Source of the DNA: Acetobacteraceae bacterium H6797
GTDB taxonomy: Bacteria; Pseudomonadota; Alphaproteobacteria; Acetobacterales; Acetobacteraceae
Assembly (NCBI GenBank): GCA_015223225.1
Contig: JADFCQ010000005.1
Location: forward strand, 310,001-374,000
Reading direction: 5' to 3'
Length of the DNA stretch: 64,000 nucleotides
The translations under genes and the position numbers were made by a program. Shown here piece after piece: positions 9,388 through 17,969 of this stretch. The notes under the pieces were generated by a model, which worked only from the letters and a program-made list of their open reading frames with translations, had not been told where the DNA came from and made no database searches. Position 1 is the first letter of the stretch; the number at the start of each line of letters is the position of its first letter.

Positions 9388-9899
9388 GCGACGAACTACT
9401 CGCCCCGCTCGATGCCGAAACCGCCCTCGCCGATGCGCCGCCCGGGCATAAGGATGAGCTGCGCCTCTGGCTGAGATTGCTGACCTGCACGACGATGATC
9501 GAGGCCGAGATCCGCCGCCGGCTGCGCGAGAGCTTCGACACCACCCTGCCCCGCTTCGACCTGCTCGCGCAGCTCGAGCGTGCTCCGGAGGGCATGACGC
9601 TCGGTGAGATCTCGAAGCGCATGATGGTCTCGAACGGCAATGTCACCGGCCTGGCCACGCGCCTGGCCGAAGAGGGCCTGATCGAGCGCCGCCCGCATGA
9701 GACAGACCGGCGCGCGACGCTGCTGGCCCTGACGGCGCGCGGCCGCCGGGAATTCAACCGCCAGTCGCGCGCGCATGAAGAATGGATCGCTGAATTCTTC
9801 GGCGATCTTTCCGGCGCCGACCGCCAGGCGCTGATGCGCCTGCTCGCCCGCACCAAGGCATCGCTGCGCAAGGCGATCACGCCCGGGGAAGAAGCATGA
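9384..9899 (+). CDS. MarR-family transcriptional regulator of the aromatic-CoA cluster
   Basis: A 171-residue winged helix protein of the MarR family: helices at [20 protein letters not shown], the recognition helix region [32 protein letters not shown] and the wing [16 protein letters not shown]. It overlaps the SDR stop by 4 bp and the hydratase start by 4 bp, so it is co-expressed with the catabolic genes and probably autoregulated. A likely target is the perfect palindrome at 8553-8564 in the divergent control region. MarR proteins of aromatic-CoA clusters typically respond to the CoA thioester; the ligand here is inferred. Confidence 0.93.
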   Translation: MSDELLAPLDAETALADAPPGHKDELRLWLRLLTCTTMIEAEIRRRLRESFDTTLPRFDLLAQLERAPEGMTLGEISKRMMVSNGNVTGLATRLAEEGLIERRPHETDRRATLLALTARGRREFNRQSRAHEEWIAEFFGDLSGADRQALMRLLARTKASLRKAITPGEEA

Positions 9900-10720
9900 C
9901 GCATGTGACGACGCCGCTCACCGATTATCAGGCGCAGCATTTTCTTCTCTCGGTGCGCGAGGGCATCGCGACCGTCACGCTGAACCGGCCGGAGCGGAAG
10001 AACCCGCTCACCTTCGAGAGCTATGCCGAACTGGCCGCTCTCTTCCGGGCGGGTGTGCGCGACGATGGCGTGAAGATCTTCATCCTCACCGGCGCCGGCG
10101 GTAATTTCTCCTCGGGCGGCGATGTGCATGAGATCATCGGCCCGCTCCTGGAGCGCGACACGAAGGGACTGATGGAATTCACCGCGCTGACGGGCGAGTT
10201 GGTGAAGGCCATGCGCGCCTGCCCGCAGCCCATCATTGCGGCCATCGACGGCATTGCCGTGGGCGCCGGGGCCATCATGGCCATGGCGGCGGATATCCGC
10301 ATCGCGACGCCGCGCGCCAAGGTTGCTTTCCTCTTCAACAGGGTTGGCCTTGCGGGTTGCGATATGGGCGCCTGCGCCATGCTGCCCCGCATCATCGGTC
10401 AGGGTCGAGCGAGCGAACTGCTCTTCCGCGGCCGTGTCATGACGGCGGATGAGGGCCACGCCTGGGGATTCCACAATGCGCTGCACGCGCCCGAGGCGCT
10501 GGACGAGGCGGCGAACAGCCTCGCCAGAGAAATCGCCGCCGGGCCTAATTTCGCGCATGCCATGACCAAGCGCATGCTGGGCATGGAATGGGCCATGTCG
10601 GTGGAACAGGCCATCGAGGCCGAGGCCGTCGCCCAGGCGCTCTGCATGACGACGCAGGATTTCCGCCGCGCCTATGATGCTTTCGTCGCCAAGCAGACCC
10701 CCGTCTTCAAGGGCGACTGA
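9896..10720 (+). CDS. Enoyl-CoA hydratase/isomerase (crotonase) family protein
   Basis: A 274-residue crotonase-fold protein. It has the oxyanion-hole segments [15 protein letters not shown] (about residues 63-77) and [22 protein letters not shown], then [26 protein letters not shown]. At the position of the second catalytic Glu of enoyl-CoA hydratases the sequence reads GCDMGA, so the acid/base pair differs from classical hydratases. It may be a hydrolase, isomerase or ring-opening crotonase. It sits in the operon with an acyl-CoA dehydrogenase, SDR and aryl-CoA ligase, which supports a beta-oxidation-like step on the ring-derived CoA ester. Confidence 0.9.
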   Translation: MTHVTTPLTDYQAQHFLLSVREGIATVTLNRPERKNPLTFESYAELAALFRAGVRDDGVKIFILTGAGGNFSSGGDVHEIIGPLLERDTKGLMEFTALTGELVKAMRACPQPIIAAIDGIAVGAGAIMAMAADIRIATPRAKVAFLFNRVGLAGCDMGACAMLPRIIGQGRASELLFRGRVMTADEGHAWGFHNALHAPEALDEAANSLAREIAAGPNFAHAMTKRMLGMEWAMSVEQAIEAEAVAQALCMTTQDFRRAYDAFVAKQTPVFKGD

Positions 10721-10722
10721 CC

Positions 10723-11889
10723 ATGGCCGACAGCGACTTCCTCCATTGGCCTTTCTTCGAACAGCGCCATCGCGACTGGGCGGCGCGCGTCGAGGCCTGG
10801 GCTGCAGAGCATGCGGAAGCACTGTCGCATGACACCGATACCGATGCCGCGACCATCGCGCTGACCCGCGCCCTGGGCGAGGCCGGGCTGCTGGAAGCCG
10901 CCGTGCCACGGGACGGCAAGCTGGATGTGCGCATGCTCTGCATCGCGCGCGACATCCTGGCGCGCCACGCCGGGCTGGCCGATTTCGCCTTCGCCATGGC
11001 GGGCCTCGGCACGGGCAGCATTTCGCTTTTCGGCAGCCAGGAACTCAAGGATCGCTTCCTGCCCGCCGTGCGGCAGGGCCGCTCCCTCGCCGCTTTCGCG
11101 CTGTCGGAGCCCGAGGCAGGCTCGGATGTCGCGGCGCTGGCGACCATCGCCCAGCCCGATGGCAATGACGCCTATCGCCTGACCGGGCAGAAGACCTGGA
11201 TCAGCAATGGCGGCATCGCCGGGCATTACGTCGCCTTCGCGCGGACGGGCGAGGCACCGGGGGCGAAGGGCCTTTCCGCCTTTGTCGTGCCGGCTGATGC
11301 GCCGGGCTTCTCCATCGTCGAGCGCATCGAAGTCACGGCGCCGCATCCGCTCGCGACGCTCTCCTTCGACGGCGTTCGAGTGCCGGTGGAGAATATGCTG
11401 GGCAAGCCGGGCGAAGGCTTCAAGGTCGCCATGGCCACGCTCGATGTCTTCCGCGCCACCGTCGGTGCCGCCGCCCTCGGCTTCGCCCGGCGTGCACTGG
11501 AACTGACGGTCGATCGCGCCAGCAACAGGAAACTCTTCGGCGGCCCGCTTTTCGATCAGCAGATGAGCCAGGCGGCCATCGCTGATAGCGCCACCGATGT
11601 CGAAGCCGCGGCGCTGCTTGTCTATCGCGCCGCCTGGCTGAAGGACCAAGGCACTCCCCGCGTCTCGCGGGAGGCCTCGATGGCGAAGCTCTTCGCCACC
11701 GAGGCAGCACAGCGCGCGGCAGACCGCGCGGTGCAGATTCATGGCGGCCTGGGCGTCACCAGGGGCCACAAAACAGAAGAACTCTACAGGGAAGTACGCG
11801 CGTTGCGTGTCTATGAAGGTGCGAGCGAGGTGCAGAAGATCATCATCGCCCGCGCAGAAAAGGACAGGCACGGCCAAACCACCGGCTGA
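10723..11889 (+). CDS. Acyl-CoA dehydrogenase family protein
   Basis: A 388-residue FAD-dependent acyl-CoA dehydrogenase. Signature 1 reads [15 protein letters not shown], the FAD/substrate segment is [21 protein letters not shown], and the C terminus has [35 protein letters not shown], which includes the usual catalytic-Glu position YEG. It starts 2 bp after the hydratase stop. In the anthranilyl-CoA pathway an acyl-CoA dehydrogenase would introduce a double bond into the alicyclic CoA ester; this assignment comes from context. Transfer of electrons would need ETF, which is not in the window. Confidence 0.94.
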   Translation: MADSDFLHWPFFEQRHRDWAARVEAWAAEHAEALSHDTDTDAATIALTRALGEAGLLEAAVPRDGKLDVRMLCIARDILARHAGLADFAFAMAGLGTGSISLFGSQELKDRFLPAVRQGRSLAAFALSEPEAGSDVAALATIAQPDGNDAYRLTGQKTWISNGGIAGHYVAFARTGEAPGAKGLSAFVVPADAPGFSIVERIEVTAPHPLATLSFDGVRVPVENMLGKPGEGFKVAMATLDVFRATVGAAALGFARRALELTVDRASNRKLFGGPLFDQQMSQAAIADSATDVEAAALLVYRAAWLKDQGTPRVSREASMAKLFATEAAQRAADRAVQIHGGLGVTRGHKTEELYREVRALRVYEGASEVQKIIIARAEKDRHGQTTG

Positions 11890-11900
11890 CGGAGGCGGCA

Positions 11901-13556
11901 ATGAGCGTGACCGGGACTGCGACCTATTCGGGCATGACGGGTGAATTCGAACCCAGTGCCCATCTCGATACTTTCGCGCGCGACAACCTGCCGCCGCGTG
12001 ACCAATGGCCTCTGCTGACATTCGACCTGCCGGGGCTGCGCTATCCGCTGCGGATGAATTGCGCGACGGAGCTGCTCGACCGTCACGTTGAGAACGGGCG
12101 CGGCGAACATCCGGCGCTGATCTCGCCGACCGAGACGCTGAGCTATCGCGAATTGGCACAGCGGGTGAACCGCATCGCCAATGTGCTGGTCAATGATCTC
12201 GGCATGGTGCCGGGCAATCGCGTCATGCTCCGCAGCGCGAACAATCCCTGGATGGTGGCCGCCTATTTCGCCGTGCTGAAGGCGGGGGGCGTCGTCGTCG
12301 CCACCATGCCGCTGCTGCGCGCCAAGGAACTGGGCCAGATGCTAGCCAAGGCACGCATCACCCACGCGCTCTGCGACGCGCGCCTCGCCGATGAGATGCA
12401 TAAGGCCGCCGCCGAGGCTCCCGCGCTCGAGAAGATCGTCTTCTGGGGCAATGGCGAGTTGGAAAGCCTCTGCGCCGCGCAATCCGATGAATTCGCGCCC
12501 TGCGACACGGCCGCGGACGATGTCTGCCTGCTCGGCTTCACCTCGGGTTCCACGGGCGAGCCCAAGGCCACCATGCATTTCCATCGGGACATGATGGCGA
12601 TCTGCGACGCCTATGGCATGCAGGTCCTTAAGCCGCTCCCGACGGATCGCTTCATCGGCTCGCCGCCGCTCGCCTTCACTTTCGGGCTGGGCGGGCTGGT
12701 CTTCTTCCCCTTCCGTGTCGGGGCCACCGGCATCCTGCTCGAACGCGCGGGGCCGGATGATCTTCTGCCCGCCATCGAGAAATACAAGGCGACCGTCACC
12801 TTCACCGCGCCCACAGCCTATCGCGCCATGGCGGCGAAGGCCGCGCAATTCGATCTCTCCTCGCTGCGCCGCTGCGTCAGCGCCGGTGAAACCCTGCCCG
12901 CGCCGACCTTCGAACTCTGGGAGAAGACAACCGGCATCCGCCTCATGGACGGTATCGGCGCGACGGAGATGCTCCATATCTTCGTGGGTGCGCCTCAGGA
13001 GAAGGTGAAGCCCGGTGCCACGGGCATTCCCGTGCCGGGCTATGAGGCCATGGTGGTCGATGCCGATTGCAACGAGGTGCCACGCGGCACGCCGGGACGC
13101 CTGGCGGTGCGCGGGCCGACCGGCTGCCGCTACCTCGCCGATCCCCGCCAGGCCAATTACGTCCAGAAGGGCTGGAACATCACCGGCGACACCTACATCC
13201 AGGACGAGGACGGCTATTTCATCTATCAGGCGCGCAATGACGACATGATCGTCGCCGCCGGCTACAATATCGCCGGCCCCGAGGTCGAGGTCGCGCTGCT
13301 CACCCATCCCTCCGTGAAGGAATGCGGTGTCGTCGGCTCGCCCGACCCTGAGCGCGGCATGGTGGTGAAGGCCTATATCGTGCTGAAGGACGGCTTCGCA
13401 GGGGACGTGGTGCTGATCAAGGAACTGCAGGACCACGTGAAGGCCACGATCGCGCCTTATAAATATCCGCGCGCCATCGAATTCGTCACCGATCTGCCGC
13501 GCACGGAATCCGGCAAGCTGCAGCGTTTCGCGCTGAGGAAGATGGCCGCCGGATGA
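11901..13556 (+). CDS. Aryl-CoA ligase, 2-aminobenzoate/benzoate-CoA ligase type
   Basis: A 551-residue ANL-superfamily ligase that activates an aromatic acid with ATP and CoA. The phosphate loop is GFTSGSTGEPKATMHFHRD at about residue 213. The adenine motif is DGIGATEMLHIF, the hinge and C-terminal lid include YFIYQARNDDMIVAAGYNI, and the catalytic lysine motif is ESGKLQRF. It most resembles benzoate-CoA and 2-aminobenzoate-CoA ligases (abmG in Azoarcus evansii). It provides the entry step, making the CoA ester used by the flavoprotein at 6217-8523. It follows the dehydrogenase by 11 bp and overlaps the thioesterase start by 4 bp. Confidence 0.92.
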   Translation: MSVTGTATYSGMTGEFEPSAHLDTFARDNLPPRDQWPLLTFDLPGLRYPLRMNCATELLDRHVENGRGEHPALISPTETLSYRELAQRVNRIANVLVNDLGMVPGNRVMLRSANNPWMVAAYFAVLKAGGVVVATMPLLRAKELGQMLAKARITHALCDARLADEMHKAAAEAPALEKIVFWGNGELESLCAAQSDEFAPCDTAADDVCLLGFTSGSTGEPKATMHFHRDMMAICDAYGMQVLKPLPTDRFIGSPPLAFTFGLGGLVFFPFRVGATGILLERAGPDDLLPAIEKYKATVTFTAPTAYRAMAAKAAQFDLSSLRRCVSAGETLPAPTFELWEKTTGIRLMDGIGATEMLHIFVGAPQEKVKPGATGIPVPGYEAMVVDADCNEVPRGTPGRLAVRGPTGCRYLADPRQANYVQKGWNITGDTYIQDEDGYFIYQARNDDMIVAAGYNIAGPEVEVALLTHPSVKECGVVGSPDPERGMVVKAYIVLKDGFAGDVVLIKELQDHVKATIAPYKYPRAIEFVTDLPRTESGKLQRFALRKMAAG

Positions 13557-14026
13557 GCCGCCTCCAGCCCCTCCCCGCCAGCGCCCTGCCGCCGGGCGCC
13601 TTCCGCACGAGCGCCCGCATGCGCTTCGGCGATTGCGACCCCGCGGGCATCGTCTTTTTCCCCAATTGGTTCAAGCTGGCGAATGAGGCGGTCGAGGATT
13701 TCTACGGCGAGGGGCTGAAGGTCGATTTCCACATGCTGCACGGCCCGCGCGGCATCGGCACGAATTACGTTCATGCCGATGCGGACTTCTTCGCCCCCGG
13801 CATGATGGGCGATGTGGTGCATCTCACGCCCATCGTCACCAAGGTCGGCGGCGCCTCCTATGCCACGACCATGCATGTGCATCGCGGCGAGCAGGAGCTG
13901 CTGCGGATGCATTTCGTCAACGTCACTACCAGCCTCGCCGAGAAGCGCGCCATCCCTCTGCCGGATGATCTGCGCACGGCGCTCATCGCCTACCAAACCC
14001 GCTGCCAGCCGGAACTCACGCCATGA
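13553..14026 (+). CDS. Hot-dog acyl-CoA thioesterase, 4-hydroxybenzoyl-CoA thioesterase type
   Basis: A 157-residue single hot-dog domain. The family signature with the catalytic Asp is clear: RFGDCDPAGIVFFPNWFKLANEAVEDFY at about residues 23-50 (DxxGIVFF form of 4HBT enzymes). It hydrolyses aryl- or acyl-CoA thioesters in the cytoplasm. It overlaps the ligase stop and the RidA start by 4 bp each. It may rescue CoA from dead-end thioesters or, if the true substrate were salicylyl-CoA, release gentisate; no gentisate dioxygenase is present here, which favours the rescue role. Confidence 0.92.
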   Translation: MSRLQPLPASALPPGAFRTSARMRFGDCDPAGIVFFPNWFKLANEAVEDFYGEGLKVDFHMLHGPRGIGTNYVHADADFFAPGMMGDVVHLTPIVTKVGGASYATTMHVHRGEQELLRMHFVNVTTSLAEKRAIPLPDDLRTALIAYQTRCQPELTP

Positions 14027-14421
14027 CGCTCACCGCCTTGCAACCGCCCGGCTGGCCCAAGCCGCGGGGCTACGCCAATGGCATGATGGGCAGCGGCCGC
14101 TTCGTGCTGGTCGGCGGGCAGATCGGCTGGGATGCCGAGGGGAAATTCCCCGAAGGCCTGATCCCGCAAATATCACAGGCGCTGCGCAACATTCTCGATG
14201 TCGTCAGGGAAGCCGGCGGCGGGCCCGAGCATATCGCCCGCCTCACCTGGTACGTGACGGATATGGACGCCTATCGCGCCGGCCTCGCTGAACTCGGCCC
14301 CGCCTATCGCGCCGTGATGGGAAAGAACTTTCCCGCCATGGCGCTGGTGCAGGTCGTCTCGCTCGTCGAGCCCGAGGCGCTGGTCGAGATCGAGGCGACG
14401 GCCATCATTCCGGAAGGCTGA
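14023..14421 (+). CDS. RidA-family (YjgF/UK114) enamine/imine deaminase-like protein
   Basis: A 132-residue RidA-superfamily protein: FVLVGGQIGWDAEGKFPEGLIPQISQALRNI, then the conserved RLTWYVTD block and MALVQVVSLVEPEALVEIEATA at the C terminus. RidA proteins hydrolyse reactive enamines/imines to ketones and ammonia, but subfamilies vary, and the arginine that binds the carboxylate in canonical RidA cannot be placed with certainty here. The gene is the last of the catabolic operon, translationally coupled to the thioesterase, and its 3' end overlaps the convergent epmA-like gene by 17 bp. The ACMR product is a 2-amino-cyclohexenone-type CoA ester, an enamine, so a deaminating role is plausible (inference). 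Confidence 0.9.
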   Translation: MTLTALQPPGWPKPRGYANGMMGSGRFVLVGGQIGWDAEGKFPEGLIPQISQALRNILDVVREAGGGPEHIARLTWYVTDMDAYRAGLAELGPAYRAVMGKNFPAMALVQVVSLVEPEALVEIEATAIIPEG

Positions 14422-15466
14422 GCGGCAGCCAGAGCACCTGCTCGACCGAGGACGCGCCCGAGGCGAGCATGGCCAGCCGGTCGAAGCCCAGCGCGATACC
14501 GGCGGTCGAAGGCAGGCCGTGGTCGATGGCGGCCAGGAAATCCTCATCGACCGGCCAGGCATTGTCGTAGCGGCGCTTGCGCTCCTCCACGTCACGCATG
14601 AAGCGCGCGCGCTGCTCGGCGGCGTCGGTCAGTTCGTCGAAGGCATTGGCCAGCTCGATCCCCGCCACGAAAAGCTCGAAGCGCAGCGCCGCACGCGGAT
14701 CGGCCGGGTCCCGCCGCGCCAGCGCCGCCTGGGGCGCGGGCCAGTGGGTGAGGAAGGTCGCCCTCTCCCGCCCCAGTTTCGGCTCCACGCGCTCGAGCAG
14801 GAGGCGGAAGAAGATATCCTCCCATTCCTCCCCCGCCTGTGCCGGCGCGCCGATGGCCGCCGCCGCGGCCGCGAGCGCCGCCGTATCGCCTTCTCCATCC
14901 GGCCGCACGGTCGCGAGGAGATCGAGCCCATCGGCGAAGCGGAAAAACGCTTCCGCCATGGTGAGGCGCTCGAAGGGCAGCGCGAGATCGGTCTCCACCC
15001 CCTGATGCGCCACGCGCGGCGGCAGAACCGCGCGGCAGAAGGCCTCCGTCTCGTCCATGAGGCCCGAAAAGCTCATCCCGGGCGCATACCATTCGAGCAT
15101 GGTGAATTCCGGGCTGTGCCGGGGCGAGACCTCGCCGTTCCGCCAAACCCGCGCCAGTTCGAAACACGGGCCCACGCCGCCCGCCAACAGGCGCTTGATG
15201 GCCAGTTCCGGCGAGGTGCGCAGCCAGAGATCTCGCCCCTCGCCCGCCATGATGGGCTCGAAGCGTGTGCGGAAGACGGAGAGATGCACCTCCATCCCCG
15301 GCGCCGGCGTGAGGCTCGGCGTCTCGATTTCCAGATAGCCACGGGTGGTGAAGAAGGCCCGCGTCTCGGCCGTAAGCTGCGCCCGGCGGCGCAGAAAAGG
15401 CAGGCGCGCGGCGAGCCGCTCGGGAGACCAAGGGGGAATCGGGGTCGGGGATGCGTTCATGGCCAT
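14405..15466 (-). CDS. epmA: EF-P--lysine lysyltransferase EpmA (GenX/PoxA)
   Basis: A 353-residue class II lysyl-tRNA-synthetase-like protein without the anticodon-binding domain, the hallmark of EpmA/GenX, which attaches (beta-)lysine to a lysine of elongation factor P. Motif 1 region: TRGYLEIETPSLTPAPGMEVHL. Motif 2: CFELARVWRNGEVSPRHSPEFTMLEWY. Motif 3: GIALGFDRLAML near the C terminus. It is divergent from the EpmB-like radical SAM gene at 15505, with starts 38 bp apart, so the two genes probably share a control region. No efp gene is in the window. Confidence 0.94.
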   Translation of the reverse strand: MAMNASPTPIPPWSPERLAARLPFLRRRAQLTAETRAFFTTRGYLEIETPSLTPAPGMEVHLSVFRTRFEPIMAGEGRDLWLRTSPELAIKRLLAGGVGPCFELARVWRNGEVSPRHSPEFTMLEWYAPGMSFSGLMDETEAFCRAVLPPRVAHQGVETDLALPFERLTMAEAFFRFADGLDLLATVRPDGEGDTAALAAAAAAIGAPAQAGEEWEDIFFRLLLERVEPKLGRERATFLTHWPAPQAALARRDPADPRAALRFELFVAGIELANAFDELTDAAEQRARFMRDVEERKRRYDNAWPVDEDFLAAIDHGLPSTAGIALGFDRLAMLASGASSVEQVLWLPLSLPE

Positions 15467-15504
15467 TGCGCCGCGCAGTCTGCCGGGGCTAGAGCCAGCC
15501 CGCC

Positions 15505-16545
15505 ATGCCAGACGGTTTTCCGCCTCCCTCTCGCGCCCACACCCTCCGCCATGCCGGCGAACTCGTCGCCGCGCGTCTCGTGCCGCCCGATGCCGAGCCG
15601 GGCCTGCGCGCGCTGGAAGAGACCTATGCCATCGCCGTCACATCCCATGTGGCCGGGCTGATCGACCGCGAGGACGCCGCTGACCCCATCGCGCGGCAAT
15701 ATATTCCGGATGCCGCCGAATTGGTGACGGCGCCCTGGGAAGTCTCGGACCCCACTTCGGACCATCCCTTCTCGCCCGTGAAAGGCGTGGTGCATCGCTA
15801 CCCCGACCGCGCGCTGCTCAAGCCGCTGCTGACCTGCCCGGTCTATTGCCGCTTCTGCTTCCGACGCGAACAAGTGGGGCCGGATGGCGGCGTGCTACAT
15901 GAGGCGGATCTGGAAGCGGCGCTGGACTGGTTCGCCCGCACGCCGCAGGTGCGCGAGGCCATCCTGACCGGCGGCGACCCGCTGATGCTCTCGCCCCGCC
16001 GCCTGGCCCATATCATCGGGCGGCTCTCGGCGATGGAGCATATCGAGATCATCCGCATCCATTCCCGCGTGCCCGTCGCCGATCCCGGCCGGATCAACGA
16101 GGCCCTGGCCAAGGCGCTGGAGACGGAAAAGGCGCTCTATATCTGCGTCCATGCCAATCACGCGCGGGAATTCGCTCCCGAGGCCAAGGCGGCGCTGAAG
16201 TGGCTGCATGGGGTGGGCGCCATCCTGCTCGGGCAAAGCGTGCTGCTGAGGGGCGTGAATAACAGCAGCCAGGCGCTGGAAGACCTTTTCCGCACGATGC
16301 TGCGCCATCGCGTGAAGCCCTATTATCTGCACCAGCTCGACCGCGCGCCCGGCACCGCCCGTTTCGAAGTGCCGATCGAGGAAGGGCGCGCCCTGCTGCG
16401 GAGCCTGCGCGGGCGCGTCACGGGCCTCGCCTGGCCTACCTATGTGCTCGACACGCCCGATGGCGGCGGCAAGGCGCCGCTGGGCCCGGATTTCGCCCAT
16501 CGCGAAGCCGATGGCGAATGGCAGGTCGAGCGGCCGCTCGGCTAG
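15505..16545 (+). CDS. epmB: EpmB-type lysine-2,3-aminomutase-like radical SAM protein
   Basis: A 346-residue KamA/EpmB-family protein. The radical SAM cluster motif CxxxCxxC is C111-PVY-C115-RF-C118. It is followed by ILTGGDPLMLSPRRLAHIIGRL (SAM-binding GGDP) and IRIHSRVPVADPGRI; the PLP-lysine segment is near the C terminus (YYLHQLDRAPGTARFEVP). The length fits EpmB (about 340) better than catabolic lysine 2,3-aminomutase (about 415). It makes (R)-beta-lysine, which EpmA loads onto EF-P. The divergent pairing with epmA supports this reading. Confidence 0.92.
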   Translation: MPDGFPPPSRAHTLRHAGELVAARLVPPDAEPGLRALEETYAIAVTSHVAGLIDREDAADPIARQYIPDAAELVTAPWEVSDPTSDHPFSPVKGVVHRYPDRALLKPLLTCPVYCRFCFRREQVGPDGGVLHEADLEAALDWFARTPQVREAILTGGDPLMLSPRRLAHIIGRLSAMEHIEIIRIHSRVPVADPGRINEALAKALETEKALYICVHANHAREFAPEAKAALKWLHGVGAILLGQSVLLRGVNNSSQALEDLFRTMLRHRVKPYYLHQLDRAPGTARFEVPIEEGRALLRSLRGRVTGLAWPTYVLDTPDGGGKAPLGPDFAHREADGEWQVERPLG

Positions 16546-16578
16546 GTCCCAGAAAACGCCCCAGAGACCAAAGAAAAA

Positions 16579-16602
16579 GGCGATGGCCCTGCGGCCACCG
16601 CC
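16579..16602. terminator. Bidirectional terminator between epmB and the glycine-zipper lipoprotein gene
   Basis: GGCGATGGCC-CTGC-GGCCACCGCC forms a 10-bp stem with one mismatch and a 4-base loop. The minus strand continues into TTTTTCTTT (complement of 16570-16578), and the plus strand into CTTTCC, so it can serve both convergent genes, best the minus-strand one. Confidence 0.65.
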
Positions 16603-16635
16603 CTTTCCTCGAGAAGCGAAATCAGTCCCAGCCCG

Positions 16636-17088
16636 TCAGTTGGTCTGCGGGTTGTTCGTGGCCGGCTGCGGAGGCGGCACGTTGTTCGGGTTCGGGTTGC
16701 TGACGGTGCCGCCCGGCTCGATGATCATGCCGCCGCCCATATAGGCGCCGTTGTTGTTCGCGGCCGCCGTGCGGGTGCGGCTCGAGGTCGTGCGGCTGCT
16801 GGTGCGGCGGCTGTTATCGGCCGGGGTCCGCACTTCCGGGTTGTTCCAAACGGGCTTGCCCAGGTTCAGGTCACGCGGCGAGGTCGTCGCACCCGTGATG
16901 GCGCCGGCGCCACCGCCGATCAGGCCACCCACGATGACGCCCGGAGGGCCGGCCAGAGCGCCGACGCCCGCACCGGTCGCCGCACCGGCCGCCGCGCCAC
17001 CCTGGACGCGATCCTTCTCATTGGTGCCGCAAGCGGCCAGCATCAGCAGCGCCATGCCGGCGGTGCTCACCATCATGTAGCGTTTCAT
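16636..17088 (-). CDS. Glycine-zipper lipoprotein
   Basis: A 150-residue predicted outer- or inner-membrane lipoprotein. It begins with a lipoprotein signal (MKRYMMVSTAGMALLMLAAC), whose lipobox LAAC places the lipidated Cys at residue 20. A Gly/Ala-rich glycine-zipper segment follows at about 28-68 (GGAAAGAATGAGVGALAGPP and on), as in YMGG/OmpA-like-spanning families. The rest is low-complexity: Ser/Arg/Thr-rich (RRTSSRTTSSRTRT), then Asn/Pro-rich to the end. The ATG at 17088 is chosen because the signal peptide starts there. The function is unknown; glycine-zipper lipoproteins are usually envelope structural proteins. Confidence 0.85.
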   Translation of the reverse strand: MKRYMMVSTAGMALLMLAACGTNEKDRVQGGAAAGAATGAGVGALAGPPGVIVGGLIGGGAGAITGATTSPRDLNLGKPVWNNPEVRTPADNSRRTSSRTTSSRTRTAAANNNGAYMGGGMIIEPGGTVSNPNPNNVPPPQPATNNPQTN

Positions 17089-17329
17089 GGCCTTTTTCCT
17101 CTGCTTCCCTGGTGCGAGGCCGGTCAATCCGGCCTGCCCAAGGGGTTCGATGTCCGTGAAACGCGGATGCCATAACGGAGTTGCATCGGCCCCGCGCGGT
17201 AACACAGCCCTCACAAATCACCATTTTGAGAAGTTTTATCTCGGCAGATTTCAGCGAAATCCACTCTCCACTGGACATTTCCCATCATACGGGCATGATT
17301 ATCTCAATACCCGCATCAGGAGAGTGAAT

Positions 17330-17785
17330 ATGCCAGAGGGAACCCTCATTCACCATGGCCAGGATTGGCGCAACAAGGGCATCAAGGTCGTCCAGGCAGC
17401 TCAAAAGAGTTGCGATACGCCCGAGACGCTCGGCATGGGCCGCCAAGTGGCCGTCAGCGGCAGCCGGACAGGCTCCAGCAAGCTCTGGGCAGGCACCAAT
17501 CTGATCAAGCCCGGCGCGAAGACCGGCCCACATCACCATGGCGAACTGGAAAGCATCATCTACGTCATCCGAGGCCATGCGCTGATGCGCTGGGGCGATC
17601 GGCTGGAATTCATCACCAAGGCCGGCCCTGGCGATTTCCTCCTGGTCCCGCCTTACGTTCCACACCAGGAATTGAATGCTTCCGATACCGAAGAGCTTCA
17701 CTGCGCGCTGGTGCGTAGCGGTACTGAGGAAGTGGTCGTGAATCTGGAGATCGATGCCGTCGCCGAGCCCGAATGGATCGAGTGA
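17330..17785 (+). CDS. Cupin-domain protein
   Basis: A 151-residue single-domain cupin. Cupin motif 1 reads GPHHHGELESIIYVIRGHALMRWG (His-His-His and Glu metal ligands), and motif 2 is GDFLLVPPYVPHQELN with the fourth ligand His. Such proteins bind a divalent metal and act as isomerases, dioxygenases or small-molecule binders; the sequence does not say which. The ATG at 17330 has AGGAGAG 8-14 bases upstream; an in-frame start further upstream would overlap the divergent lipoprotein promoter. The 241-bp upstream gap is relatively AT-rich and contains the small inverted repeat GATTTC-AGC-GAAATC at 17247-17261. Confidence 0.85.
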   Translation: MPEGTLIHHGQDWRNKGIKVVQAAQKSCDTPETLGMGRQVAVSGSRTGSSKLWAGTNLIKPGAKTGPHHHGELESIIYVIRGHALMRWGDRLEFITKAGPGDFLLVPPYVPHQELNASDTEELHCALVRSGTEEVVVNLEIDAVAEPEWIE

Positions 17786-17860
17786 CGGTTTCGTAACCTT
17801 ACGCTCATGTTGTGATGCAATATTCGGGCTCCAGGGCCGCTTCATCCGCATGAAACTCAG

Positions 17861-17889
17861 GAAGACGGCCGCCTTGAGCGGCCGTCTTC
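17861..17889 (+). terminator. Hairpin downstream of the cupin gene
   Basis: GAAGACGGCCGC-CTTGA-GCGGCCGTCTTC is a perfect 12-bp stem with a 5-base loop, 75 bp after the cupin stop. There is no T run after it, so termination efficiency is uncertain. Confidence 0.55.
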
Positions 17890-17946
17890 ATAAGCTTCGC
17901 CTCGATGGCCTCCGCCCCCGCTCTTGCTTGTCAACGCGGGTTAAAT

Positions 17947-17969
17947 CATCGGCTCTGCCCAAGCCGATG
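17947..17969. repeat. Second perfect inverted repeat in the same gap
   Basis: CATCGGCT-CTGCCCA-AGCCGATG is a perfect 8-bp stem with a 7-base loop, and GTTA and TAAC flank it symmetrically at 17940-17943 and 17971-17974. It may be part of a structured small RNA or an operator; no function is assigned. Confidence 0.45.

Noticed and set aside
15505..16545. Catabolic lysine 2,3-aminomutase (KamA)
   Set aside because: The protein is too short for KamA and is paired with epmA, so EpmB is preferred.
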